Assembly (NCBI GenBank): GCA_030630445.1
Contig: DAOVNC010000200.1
Span: forward strand, 1-6,640
DNA length: 6,640 bases
Source of the DNA: Kiritimatiellales bacterium
GTDB lineage: Bacteria > Verrucomicrobiota > Kiritimatiellia > Kiritimatiellales > Pontiellaceae
Direction: 5' to 3'
A model generated the notes under the pieces. It worked only from the letters and a program-made list of their open reading frames with translations, was not told where the DNA came from and made no database searches. Below, piece after piece: positions 1 to 5,599 of this stretch (positions are counted from its first letter, which is position 1; every line of letters starts with the position of its first letter). The position numbers and the translations under genes are program-made.

Positions 1-1
1 A

Positions 2-1342
2 ATGTCGGTCGGCGGCCTAACCTTCATGCGCAACAAGGTTCCGGGGTTGAGTCTGGTTGAAGATGGAAAATACCTCTCCAAACTTTTCAGCGGTCCCAAC
101 GAACGCCTTAAGCTCTCTCTGCCGGCACTGTCGCTGGGCATGCAGAAGGGCGGACTGGGGATGAAGGCCCAGGTACCGCCGGAAGCGGCCTACTTGCAGG
201 GCGGACTCGGCGAGCGGATGCCGCTGCCCAGCATGATGCTCGGCTACATCGGCAAGAATGGAACGGACATCCAAACCGTGCTCGATACCATCAATCGCGG
301 TGTGCAGTCGGACCACCGAGGCCAGCGCAAAGGCATCTATTTTGTCCAAACCGACGATGTCCGCTCGAAATGCCGCGAACACCAGCACTATCCCGCCGTC
401 AACGAACTCAAGCAGCGCGGCATCGAAGCCGTTGTGACGACGAACTTTCCTGCAGGTGCGGAGAATGTGATGGGTTTGATGATGGGTGCCGAGACGGTTG
501 ATCCGTCTGCCATCAAATCATTTGCGCCGGGAGCCATGGCCGAGCACCTCACGAGCTGGAGTGCGGAGTTCCAACGGCCGCAGACCAAAATGACCGACTG
601 GATCAAGGCCGGCGCGACCGGCTCCTCCGGTGCTGTGGTTGAACCCTATTCAAACCCAAACAAGTTTCCATCGGCGCGGTTCTATGTCTACTACGCATCG
701 GGTTGCACCATGCTTGAGAGCTTCTATCAATCCATTGCCTGCCCGCTGCAAAGCCTCTTGATTGGCGATCCGTTTGCGAAACCCTATGCCCCTCCGCTTT
801 CCGTCAAGGTGCTGGGGGTTGATCGCCTTGAAAAGGATTTTACCTATCTGGCACAGGCTTCTTTCCGTACCCAAGGCGCACAGTTCCTCTACTCATACCT
901 GCTCGACGGAAAGGAAATACAAGCGCCGAAGGACGATGCCTCGCTATATCTCCGCGTAGCCGGCCTGTCGGATGGCTATCACGAACTGCGCGCCGTGGCT
1001 CGCATCAAGCATCTCGTCCAGTTCAACGCTTCGGTTGATAAACCCTTCACCGTTGATCGCATGGGACGTTCGATCGCCATTCTTCCAGCCATTGGGAAAG
1101 TCGGCAAACACGAACATGGTATCAAGGTTCGGATCGGCGGGGAGGAGCTGCCCGAAAAGCTGCGCCTCGTCTGCGGGGAGCTGGTGCTCGACGAAAAACC
1201 CTTCGCCCTCGATACCGAGCTGGTGCTTGCCGAATTAGTGATCGGGGAGGGGCCGAACCGCATCCGCGCCATCGCAATCTATGCCGACGGAATGGAAGTG
1301 TCCAGCGCACCGGTCAGCTTCGGGATTAAGTTTGCCCAATAA
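2..1342 (+). CDS. TIGR03790-family protein, 3' part (5' end outside window)
   Basis: The reading frame is open from the left edge, so the first ATG at base 2 is probably not the true start and an N-terminal part is likely missing. Residues about 165-265 contain the segment I recognise from the TIGR03790 family: SFAPGAMAEHLTS, then WIKAGATGSSGAVVEPY, then YASGCTMLESFYQSI and LLIGDPFAKPY. The family is uncharacterised; the arrangement resembles a peptidase-like alpha/beta fold, but I would not assign a reaction. From residue about 270 to the end the protein is rich in short beta-strand-like segments with 'DGKEI' and 'DGYHELRAVA' patterns, consistent with one or two immunoglobulin-like domains. 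The gene ends with TAA 12 bases before tsaE on the same strand, so the two may be co-transcribed, although the functions look unrelated. Family assignment is by remembered motifs, not a search. Confidence 0.75.
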   Translation: MSVGGLTFMRNKVPGLSLVEDGKYLSKLFSGPNERLKLSLPALSLGMQKGGLGMKAQVPPEAAYLQGGLGERMPLPSMMLGYIGKNGTDIQTVLDTINRGVQSDHRGQRKGIYFVQTDDVRSKCREHQHYPAVNELKQRGIEAVVTTNFPAGAENVMGLMMGAETVDPSAIKSFAPGAMAEHLTSWSAEFQRPQTKMTDWIKAGATGSSGAVVEPYSNPNKFPSARFYVYYASGCTMLESFYQSIACPLQSLLIGDPFAKPYAPPLSVKVLGVDRLEKDFTYLAQASFRTQGAQFLYSYLLDGKEIQAPKDDASLYLRVAGLSDGYHELRAVARIKHLVQFNASVDKPFTVDRMGRSIAILPAIGKVGKHEHGIKVRIGGEELPEKLRLVCGELVLDEKPFALDTELVLAELVIGEGPNRIRAIAIYADGMEVSSAPVSFGIKFAQ

Positions 1343-1354
1343 GGATCGGGAAGC

Positions 1355-1783
1355 ATGCGCATAGTGGAGACCCATAGCCCCGAAGAGACCTGGGCGCTCG
1401 CCGCCGCGCTGGCAGATGAGCTGGGCCCCGGCACCGTCATGGCCCTTCACGGTGATCTAGGAGCGGGCAAGACCTGCTTTGTCCAAGGCCTTGCCGCTGC
1501 GCTCGGAATCGACGAACCCATCACCAGCCCAACCTACACGCTGATCGGCGAATACGAAGGCCGCCTGCCGCTGCACCACATCGACCTCTACCGACTCTCT
1601 GGTCCCGAAGAGGCGCTGGGACTCGGGCTGGAGGAATATTTCGATGCCAACGGCATTACCGCCATCGAATGGGCCGAACGGGCTGAAGGCCTGCTCCCTC
1701 CCGACCTGCTGCACATCCAAATCACCGTAGATGACACGACGGAATCGCGGACATTTCGTATTTTCAGGGAGAATGAAGCGTGA
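1355..1783 (+). CDS. tsaE: tRNA threonylcarbamoyladenosine biosynthesis ATPase TsaE
   Basis: TsaE is the cytoplasmic P-loop ATPase that works with TsaB and TsaD to transfer the threonylcarbamoyl group onto A37 of ANN-decoding tRNAs (t6A). The 142-residue product has normal length for the family. Walker A is GDLGAGKT at residues 33-40, followed by the conserved SPTYTL at 58-63, HHIDLYRL at 74-81 and IEWAER at 104-109, all hallmarks of TsaE. The ATG start at 1355 follows a purine-rich stretch (AAGGATCGGGAAG) suitable as a ribosome binding site, and the family's N-terminus (short beta strand, then 'SPEET' helix) fits this start. The stop overlaps the GTG start of tsaB by 4 bases, so the two are probably translationally coupled. 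Nothing looks damaged. Confidence 0.95.
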   Translation: MRIVETHSPEETWALAAALADELGPGTVMALHGDLGAGKTCFVQGLAAALGIDEPITSPTYTLIGEYEGRLPLHHIDLYRLSGPEEALGLGLEEYFDANGITAIEWAERAEGLLPPDLLHIQITVDDTTESRTFRIFRENEA

Positions 1784-2418
1784 AGATTTTCGCCATCGAA
1801 CTATCCTCCAAACACGGCAGCATCGCGCTCGTCGAAGACGGCAAGATCGCCGCCGAAAAAAGCTGGATCGAAAACTTTAAGAATCGTCAGCAGCTCTTCA
1901 ACGCCATGATGGAACTAGGCATGGACTGGGCTTGCGTGGACGTGTTTGCCGTCGGACGCGGCCCCGGCGCATTTTCCGGAATGCGTATTGGCTTTTCCGT
2001 GGTCAACTCCCTCGCCGCCCCCGGCGGCAGGCCCGCCTACGCGCTCAACAGCGGAGCCGCACTTGCCGCACAGACCGGTGTGGAGCGCATCGCCGTCGTC
2101 GGCGATGCCCGCCGCAACAAGGTTTGGGCAGGGGTCTTTAACGGCAACGACCTTGAAAAGGAGTTCCAGCTTTTGGAGCGCGACGAGCTGGCTGGCTTTG
2201 TTCCGGAAAACACCTTGGTGGTCAGCCCCGACCACGACCGGCTGGAAGACCTGCTGTCCAACTTCCATATCATGGAGGAGGCCGCACCCGTTTTCCCGAC
2301 CGCAGGCCTATTGGGCCAGCTGGTTTTCCAGCGGCTGGAAAACGGCCTCGAATCCGAACCCTTCGAGCCGCTCTACATGCACCCGCCCGTCTTTATTGAA
2401 CCCCGTTTCCCTTCATAA
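1780..2418 (+). CDS. tsaB: tRNA threonylcarbamoyladenosine biosynthesis protein TsaB
   Basis: TsaB (YeaZ) is the non-catalytic ASKHA-fold partner that dimerises with TsaD and binds TsaE in the t6A-forming complex. The 212-residue product begins MKIFAIELSS, the usual 'ILAIDTS' phosphate-loop strand with Glu in place of the common Asp. It carries the signature VGRGPGAFSGMRIGF at residues 58-72 and the VGDARRNKVW segment at 107-116. A GTG start at 1780 is chosen because it gives the family's correct N-terminus and overlaps the tsaE stop as GTGA, with AGGGAG just upstream inside tsaE. Length is slightly shorter than the E. coli protein, mainly in the variable C-terminal part. The adjacent tsaE-tsaB pair is common in bacteria and strengthens both calls. 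Confidence 0.92.
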   Translation: MKIFAIELSSKHGSIALVEDGKIAAEKSWIENFKNRQQLFNAMMELGMDWACVDVFAVGRGPGAFSGMRIGFSVVNSLAAPGGRPAYALNSGAALAAQTGVERIAVVGDARRNKVWAGVFNGNDLEKEFQLLERDELAGFVPENTLVVSPDHDRLEDLLSNFHIMEEAAPVFPTAGLLGQLVFQRLENGLESEPFEPLYMHPPVFIEPRFPS

Positions 2419-2423
2419 TCTGT

Positions 2424-2451
2424 TTGCAGGGTCGCCTTCAATGCATAGAAT
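2424..2451 (+). promoter_or_regulatory. weak candidate promoter before the 59-aa gene
   Basis: TTGCAG (2424-2429), a 16-base spacer and TAGAAT (2446-2451) form a poor -35 but a good -10. The expected transcription start falls on or next to the ATG at 2458, which would make a leaderless message; no clear Shine-Dalgarno is seen before that ATG. Weak, by eye only. Confidence 0.25.
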
Positions 2452-2457
2452 GGGCGC

Positions 2458-2637
2458 ATGCAAGAGATGAAGGTCAGCGTATCCAAAGATTTTAATGATC
2501 TCCGCCCTCTGTTCAAGGCGTCCTCACCGGAAGAGCGGCTGGACGAAGTGGAACGGTTGCGGCTCGAGGCCGGAAAGTTCATGTATGAATATCCAGCAAG
2601 ATTTCAGAGAGTTCTTACTGCTGTAAGAAAGATATGA
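2458..2637 (+). CDS. small partner protein of a nucleotidyltransferase cassette (59 aa)
   Basis: An intact 59-codon frame starts at ATG 2458 (an alternative ATG lies at 2467) and stops at TGA 2635-2637. The product has an acidic, helical 'SSPEERLDEVERLRLE' block at residues 23-38, followed by KFMYEYPARFQRVL. This pattern (SPEERL ... YPARLQRV) is one I recognise from short proteins encoded directly upstream of small MNT-type nucleotidyltransferases in many bacteria. The pairing resembles a two-gene toxin-antitoxin-like cassette, but I know of no proven function for this subfamily. The last 53 bases overlap the start of the nucleotidyltransferase pseudogene in another frame, as expected for a coupled pair. 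This partner appears undamaged although the downstream gene is broken. It is spaced 39 bases after tsaB. Confidence 0.6.
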   Translation: MQEMKVSVSKDFNDLRPLFKASSPEERLDEVERLRLEAGKFMYEYPARFQRVLTAVRKI

Positions 2638-3039
2638 CGTGGACTACATGGTGATCGGTGGATATGCCGTCGCAATCCATGGCCATCCCCGCTTTACCAA
2701 GGATTTGGATATCTTCTACAACAACGATGTTGAAAATGTTTTACGTTTGCAACAGGCGTTGGCCGAATTCGGGTTTCCCCTTGGCCAATTGAAGGGTGGT
2801 CTCTTTTCGGAGGATGGAACCATCATCCAGTTTGGCGTCCCTCCGTGCCAGATTGATCTATTGAATCAAATTAGCGGGTGCGCTATTCCGAGGCAACGGC
2901 CCACACCATTTCCGCCAAATATGGCGATGTGGAGATTCGGGTGATCGGCCGGAAAGAGCTGCTGAAAAACAAATCGGCGACGGATCGCCTCAAGGATAAG
3001 GCCGACGTGGAGGAGATAAACCGGGCGAGTGAAAACTGA
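2585..3039 (+). pseudogene. MNT-type nucleotidyltransferase, inactivated by a stop codon and a frameshift
   Basis: Read across two lesions, this encodes a protein of about 150 residues of the small nucleotidyltransferase family often paired with the preceding gene. It begins MNIQQDFREFLLL at ATG 2585 and is interrupted by TAA at 2624-2626. It then continues in the same frame as ERYDVDYMVIGGYAVAIHG and PRFTKDLDIF, which hold the GG nucleotide-binding motif and the DxD metal-binding motif. After QIDLLNQISG (to about 2877) the frame is lost; the +1 frame resumes as VRYSEATAHTISAKYGD, then VIGRKELLKNKSATDRLKDKADVEEI, to TGA 3037-3039. Restoring one G in the GGG run at 2875-2877 repairs the frame. 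The C-terminal 'GRKELLKNK...KDKADVEEL' block is typical of the family, so the second part belongs to the same gene. A GTG at 2639 could still start a 101-residue truncated product, but it would lack the proper C-terminus. Confidence 0.82.
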
Positions 3040-3074
3040 CGGTTTCCACCGGCTCATTTTTTGGGTTTCAGGCG

Positions 3075-3103
3075 TTGACTCGTTTGGGGTGGCTGGGTAT
3101 ACA
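3075..3103 (+). promoter_or_regulatory. promoter of tRNA-Leu
   Basis: TTGACT (3075-3080, 5 of 6 to the sigma70 consensus), a 17-base spacer and TATACA (3098-3103, 4 of 6) lie just before the tRNA gene. Initiation around 3110 would leave a 5' leader of roughly 8-10 bases for RNase P to remove. The optimal spacing and position make this convincing. Confidence 0.7.
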
Positions 3104-3118
3104 TAACGGCCTTTTACC

Positions 3119-3205
3119 GCACCCGTGGTGAAATTGGTAGACACGCAAGATTCAGGTTCTTGTGCCAGCAATGGCGTGATGGTTCGACTCCATTCGGGTG
3201 CACCA
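3119..3205 (+). tRNA. tRNA-Leu, anticodon CAG
   Basis: The 87-base sequence folds as a class II (long variable arm) tRNA. The acceptor stem pairs GCACCCG (3119-3125) with CGGGTGC (3195-3201), followed by discriminator A and an encoded CCA (3203-3205). The D loop contains AAATTGGTAGAC. The anticodon stem pairs CAAGA (3146-3150) with TCTTG (3158-3162) around the loop TTCAGGT, giving anticodon CAG at 3153-3155, which reads CUG leucine codons. A variable-arm hairpin (GCC/GGC) follows. The T arm pairs GATGG (3178-3182) with CCATT (3190-3194), with one G-T pair, around TTCGACT. The gene is intact although it forms the edge of an integrated element; its 3' half also encodes, on the other strand, the end of the integrase. 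Confidence 0.97.
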
Positions 3206-4414
3206 CTTCTTATACAGTAGGAATTCTTCAAAACCGGAGGATTCCTTTTGTTTTTCTAGGTTTTTCGGTTTTTTCGAAGGCTCGACGGTTTCTGCCATTA
3301 CGCCACTAAACGCCACGTTTTGCCCCTCAAAGCCACTTTTTGAGGGTGCTATTGAGGGTGTTGAGGGTGCAATCAAACTTGGGAGAGAATCAATTGCATT
3401 TCCCAAAGCGAAGAGACTGCGATCCGCATAAACATCATTGGTCAGGGATGCTTCGCTGTGCCGCATAAGTTCCTGAGTTTCCCGCTGTGGTACTCCTGCC
3501 ATGTGAAGCATGGTGCAGAAGGTTTTTCGGAAAGAGTGGAAACTTGCCTTTTCGTTTCGGTCGTTTTTGGTTTCGATTCCTACCTTTTTGAAATCGCGCC
3601 GCACCGTCTTATTATCCGGCATACAAGGAAAGACTACGTCCGCAGGTTTTGCCATAGTTGGCCGAATGGACTTCAGGAGGTGGACGAGATCAGAATGTAG
3701 TTTGATCGTCGAATCTTCCGGGTCGCATTTGGTTGTACTGACACGCACAACTAAAAAGGGGATGTCTGTATCAAACCTCAAGTCTCCCCATTGAACTAAC
3801 CCAACTTCCTTGTGCCGTAAACCTGTTAATGCAGCGAAATGATAGATTTCTGAACGTTTGGAGAGAGCGAGCAGATTGCTTAGCTCCTCCATATTTAAAG
3901 CGCGATATTTGAAAGCATGTTTCCCGCGAACTTTAACCGGTTTAATTTTTTCAAGCGGGTTCTGTTCGGCTAGACCGTTATCAATGAGCCAGACGAGGAA
4001 GCTATGGATTGAAGAGAGATAATGATTTTTTGTTTTGGGCGTATACTCGCTGTGTTCTGCTCTCCATTGCTGGAAGGAGATTGGATCAATATCTTTTAGC
4101 CGTTTCCAATCACAGTCCGAGCAGATCCGTTTTAGACGCGATCCGGTTTGGTTGATGTAGCGTTCTCCGGCTTCGAGGGTTCCTAAATATTTTTGAATCA
4201 GATCGGATAACGAACTTTCAGCAGCCGACTTTATTTTCTGAGTAGTGCCTATCCCTTCGGACTCTCGTTCCATTTGCCGGTAGAGATCGTTCAGCTTTTT
4301 TTCAGCAACCACTTTGTCTTTTGTTCCGAGCGATTTGTAAGTGACCTTTTCCCAGGGATGAATTCTGATTCGAGCCTCATAAATTCCGCTCGGTTTTTTC
4401 TGTATGTTTTTCAT
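3152..4414 (-). CDS. tyrosine recombinase / integrase of a tRNA-Leu-integrated element
   Basis: The 420-residue product is a phage-type tyrosine recombinase that would integrate and excise the element at the tRNA-Leu gene. Residues about 65-160 look like the SAM-like core-binding domain ('YTPKTKNHYLSSIHSFLVWLI'). The catalytic domain follows, with R200 in ALTGLRHKEV, a likely Lys at 229, HSFR at 293-296, H319 in LMRHSEASLT and the nucleophile Y329 in DVYADRS, so all catalytic residues are present. An unusual tail of about 90 residues follows the tyrosine, Pro/Ser-rich at first (about 344-360), with its last 17 residues (WCTRMESNHHAIAGTRT) encoded by the antisense of the tRNA 3' half. The stop TGA lies at 3152-3154 in the anticodon loop. 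The ATG at 4412-4414 overlaps the upstream stop as ATGA and has GGAGGG at 4423-4428, 8 bases away. Expression is probably coupled to the two upstream genes. Confidence 0.93.
   Translation of the reverse strand: MKNIQKKPSGIYEARIRIHPWEKVTYKSLGTKDKVVAEKKLNDLYRQMERESEGIGTTQKIKSAAESSLSDLIQKYLGTLEAGERYINQTGSRLKRICSDCDWKRLKDIDPISFQQWRAEHSEYTPKTKNHYLSSIHSFLVWLIDNGLAEQNPLEKIKPVKVRGKHAFKYRALNMEELSNLLALSKRSEIYHFAALTGLRHKEVGLVQWGDLRFDTDIPFLVVRVSTTKCDPEDSTIKLHSDLVHLLKSIRPTMAKPADVVFPCMPDNKTVRRDFKKVGIETKNDRNEKASFHSFRKTFCTMLHMAGVPQRETQELMRHSEASLTNDVYADRSLFALGNAIDSLPSLIAPSTPSIAPSKSGFEGQNVAFSGVMAETVEPSKKPKNLEKQKESSGFEEFLLYKKWCTRMESNHHAIAGTRT
3178..3205 (+). other. probable attachment site (attL-type) at the tRNA-Leu 3' end
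   Basis: Tyrosine recombinases of islands and prophages commonly recombine in the T-arm/acceptor region of tRNA genes, leaving the tRNA intact. An integrase gene abuts and overlaps this tRNA, and base composition drops from GC-rich to AT-rich at exactly this point. I place the likely core at the T arm plus 3' acceptor strand. The exact crossover cannot be set because the second copy, at the other end of the element, is not in the window. Confidence 0.5.
3219..3255 (+). terminator. intrinsic terminator of tRNA-Leu, inside the integrase reading frame
   Basis: AGGAAT-TCTTC (3219-3229) pairs with GGAGG-ATTCCT (3236-3246) around the loop AAAACC. This gives an 11-bp stem with two G-T pairs, followed by TTTTGTTTTT (3246-3255). 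It starts 13 bases after the CCA end of the tRNA, on the island side of the junction, and on the minus strand it is part of the integrase coding sequence. Confidence 0.75.
3324..3369. repeat. TTGAGGGTG repeats in the integrase 3' end
   Basis: TTTGAGGGTG at 3339-3348 is followed by two tandem exact 9-mers TTGAGGGTG (3352-3360 and 3361-3369). An inverted copy, CCCTCAAA at 3324-3331, forms an 8-bp stem with TTTGAGGG at 3339-3346 around a 7-base loop. On the minus strand they encode the Ala-Pro-Ser-rich tail of the integrase. They lie about 120-165 bases inside the presumed attachment core, a distance at which integrase arm-type or accessory-protein sites occur, but that role is inference. Simple coding repetition is the alternative. 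Confidence 0.5.
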
Positions 4415-4590
4415 GCGGCCAGCCCTCCATGGGAATTACGTTTAACGAATGCTTTCACCTCTTCCAATGTGATCTTGGTTAAACGACCAACTTTCACGAT
4501 TTGGATTTCACCAGCAGAAATTCGCCGATCCAGACTGCGAGGGGAGATACCCAGCATTCCGCACACTTCTTTTTTGCTGTGCAGTTTCAT
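4411..4590 (-). CDS. excisionase-family / MerR-type helix-turn-helix protein (59 aa)
   Basis: This small frame begins at ATG 4588-4590 and ends with TGA 4411-4413, overlapping the integrase ATG by 4 bases. The product starts MKLHSKKEVCGMLGISPRSL, continues DRRISAGEIQIVKVGRLTKI and ends TLEEVKAFVKRNSHGGLAA. This is the compact winged-HTH (HTH_17, MerR/Xis-like) pattern: 'sKKEVcgmLGISprsLdRrI' helix-turn-helix, then a wing with 'G.I..vKvGRltkI' and a closing helix 'leEVkaFv'. Proteins of this kind next to integrases usually act as recombination directionality factors or regulators of the element. The ATG directly follows the stop of the upstream gene (TAAATG), with AAGGTG a few bases before it, indicating coupled translation. 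It is complete and of normal length for the family. Confidence 0.85.
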   Translation of the reverse strand: MKLHSKKEVCGMLGISPRSLDRRISAGEIQIVKVGRLTKITLEEVKAFVKRNSHGGLAA

Positions 4591-5091
4591 TTAGTCACCT
4601 TCTTCATTTTCCTGTTTTCTTTCTTGTTTGTGTTGTTCTCTCATTACCACCATGCACGCATCCCGATACTTTTCCGGAAGAGCAAACCATGATCCTTCCA
4701 GACCATTCAAAACATCTTTTGCAAACCCGCTTGAGTCATGCAGAGGATCTTCTATACGCAAAAAATTACAGAGTGATCTTGAAGCTAGGACATCCAAACC
4801 TGTGTAACTCATACCGCTTGGTATGTAGTAGTCCAGGACTGCGGCATCCCCATAAAACTTCGATACCGTTTCTTGAATATATCCATCTGCCTTTTGCAGC
4901 GCCTTAGCTAAAGCTGAGTAGCTAATTTTTACATCATGCTTTTGTTCCAGCCATTCGCTCACTTTTCTAGTGCTCATCCGATCTGATACCGCATAGATGT
5001 ACGGGAATAAGTCCAGAAGTGCCCCGCGAACGGTCAGCCCATCTTCTTTTGCATACTTGAGTAGCTCTTGGCCTATATTTTCATTTCCCAT
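4591..5091 (-). CDS. unrecognised 166-aa protein, first gene of the integrase operon
   Basis: I do not recognise the family. The frame is open up to an ATG at 5149-5151, but the likely start is ATG 5089-5091: it has GGAG (5100-5103) 8 bases upstream, and a good promoter (5121-5148) overlaps the two earlier ATGs. The product is soluble-looking, without signal peptide or membrane segment. Residues 37-66 (SDRMSTRKVSEWLEQKHDVK, then ISYSALAKAL) resemble a helix-turn-helix of the kind that selects half-sites ('vs.wL....v.iSys.l.kaL'), so DNA binding is plausible. The C-terminus (about 151-166) is strongly charged. Its TAA stop abuts the ATG of the excisionase-like gene, so it is the head of a three-gene operon ending in the integrase. 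Control of excision, integration or copy state is an inference from position only. Confidence 0.75.
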   Translation of the reverse strand: MGNENIGQELLKYAKEDGLTVRGALLDLFPYIYAVSDRMSTRKVSEWLEQKHDVKISYSALAKALQKADGYIQETVSKFYGDAAVLDYYIPSGMSYTGLDVLASRSLCNFLRIEDPLHDSSGFAKDVLNGLEGSWFALPEKYRDACMVVMREQHKQERKQENEEGD

Positions 5092-5120
5092 CTGTTGATC
5101 TCCGTTTGTTTGTGCAGACA

Positions 5121-5148
5121 TATATAACCAGTAATACACATAAGTCAA
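5121..5148 (-). promoter_or_regulatory. promoter of the integrase operon
   Basis: Read on the minus strand, TTGACT (5143-5148), a 16-base spacer and TATATA (5121-5126) form a good sigma70-type promoter. Transcription would begin near 5114, giving a leader of about 20 bases with GGAG before the ATG at 5091. Its position excludes the ATGs at 5121 and 5151 as starts. Confidence 0.6.
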
Positions 5149-5201
5149 CATAAAAAATCAAAAATAATGCTTTGGCGAATTGAATACAAATGTCGCTAAG
5201 T

Positions 5202-5216
5202 ACCCCAATTTGGGGT
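5202..5216. repeat. 15-base palindrome, operator-like
   Basis: ACCCCAA, a central T and TTGGGGT make a perfect 7-bp inverted repeat, unusually GC-rich for its AT-rich surroundings. It lies about 54 bases upstream of the -35 of the integrase operon. A binding site for a dimeric regulator is the natural reading, with no direct proof. Confidence 0.5.
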
Positions 5217-5356
5217 GTTATACGACCTTGATACATGAGATCTAATACAAAAATGTTGAAGTTCTTGCTAAAAGAAGGTGCTCTGGTAGGATGACAGTAG
5301 AAAAAACGGCAGTATGTTCAATAACTATGTTGGTGTACTTTTCCTGTATATTGAGT

Positions 5357-5481
5357 TATATGGAAACCATATTTATCAGAACTGATATGCGGCACTAGCC
5401 AATAAAGACGGGGTTATTTGCCAAATCGCGCTAGGTGATATATGGAAACAGTAATTTACGGTAAAAAACGGTTTCCATATA
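5357..5481. repeat. three copies of TATATGGAAAC (two direct, one inverted)
   Basis: Exact 11-mers occur at 5357-5367 and 5439-5449, with the reverse complement GTTTCCATATA at 5471-5481. The second and third form an 11-bp inverted repeat around a 21-base loop. The first also forms its own palindrome with its neighbour, ATATGGAAACCATAT (5358-5372). A degenerate fourth copy, TACATGGAATC, is at 5547-5557. Exact repetition in both orientations in a non-coding region suggests protein-binding sites. Confidence 0.65.
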
Positions 5482-5557
5482 GTCTGGAACTGAAAAACAA
5501 CAATAACCAATAAAGACAGGGGTATTAGTCGAATCTCCAAAAGTGATACATGGAATC
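5399..5557 (+). repeat. imperfect 51-base direct repeat, 108-base period
   Basis: The copies at 5399-5449 and 5507-5557 align without gaps at 39 of 51 positions by my count. They share an exact CCAATAAAGAC start and a GTGATA-ATGGAA end; most differences are in the middle. The second copy ends about 42 bases before the ATG of the SHD1-domain gene. Both copies include the TATATGGAAAC motif or its degenerate form at their right end. Confidence 0.65.
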
Positions 5558-5599
5558 CGTCTAATAAACTGTTCGCTACACAAATATGAAGGCACAACT

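Larger units (their letters stand above)
5149..5599. other. gene-free AT-rich regulatory region between divergent genes
   Basis: These 450 bases separate the minus-strand integrase operon from the plus-strand SHD1-domain gene. I see no convincing gene. They hold a 15-base palindrome (5202-5216), a second palindrome (5358-5372), three exact copies of TATATGGAAAC in two orientations, and a diverged 51-base direct repeat. A possible plus-strand promoter is TTGAGT (5351-5356), 17 bases, TATCAG (5374-5379), with the second palindrome lying in its spacer; this is weak. The stretch 5217-5350 shows only scattered tiny frames. Confidence 0.6.

Noticed and set aside
1946..2470. Long plus-strand frame overlapping tsaB
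   Set aside because: Out-of-frame shadow of the GC-rich tsaB gene, with low-complexity Pro/Ser/Trp-rich product and no family features.
3041..3062. Terminator after the nucleotidyltransferase pseudogene (T run at 3057-3062)
   Set aside because: Only a very short CGG/CCG pairing precedes the T run; the stem is too weak to support a call.
2866..3231. 121-codon minus-strand frame through tRNA-Leu containing 'PEWSRTITPLLAQEPESC'
   Set aside because: This is the well-known artefact of translating the antisense of a tRNA-Leu gene; the remainder is antisense to the nucleotidyltransferase pseudogene and the tRNA promoter.
5291..5398. 35-codon plus-strand frame with a short hydrophobic middle (start MTVEKTAV)
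   Set aside because: Only weak ribosome-binding support and it runs through the palindrome at 5358-5372; no independent evidence that it is a small membrane protein.
5357..5557. CRISPR array
   Set aside because: Only two diverged long copies and scattered 11-mers, with unequal spacing and no cas genes.
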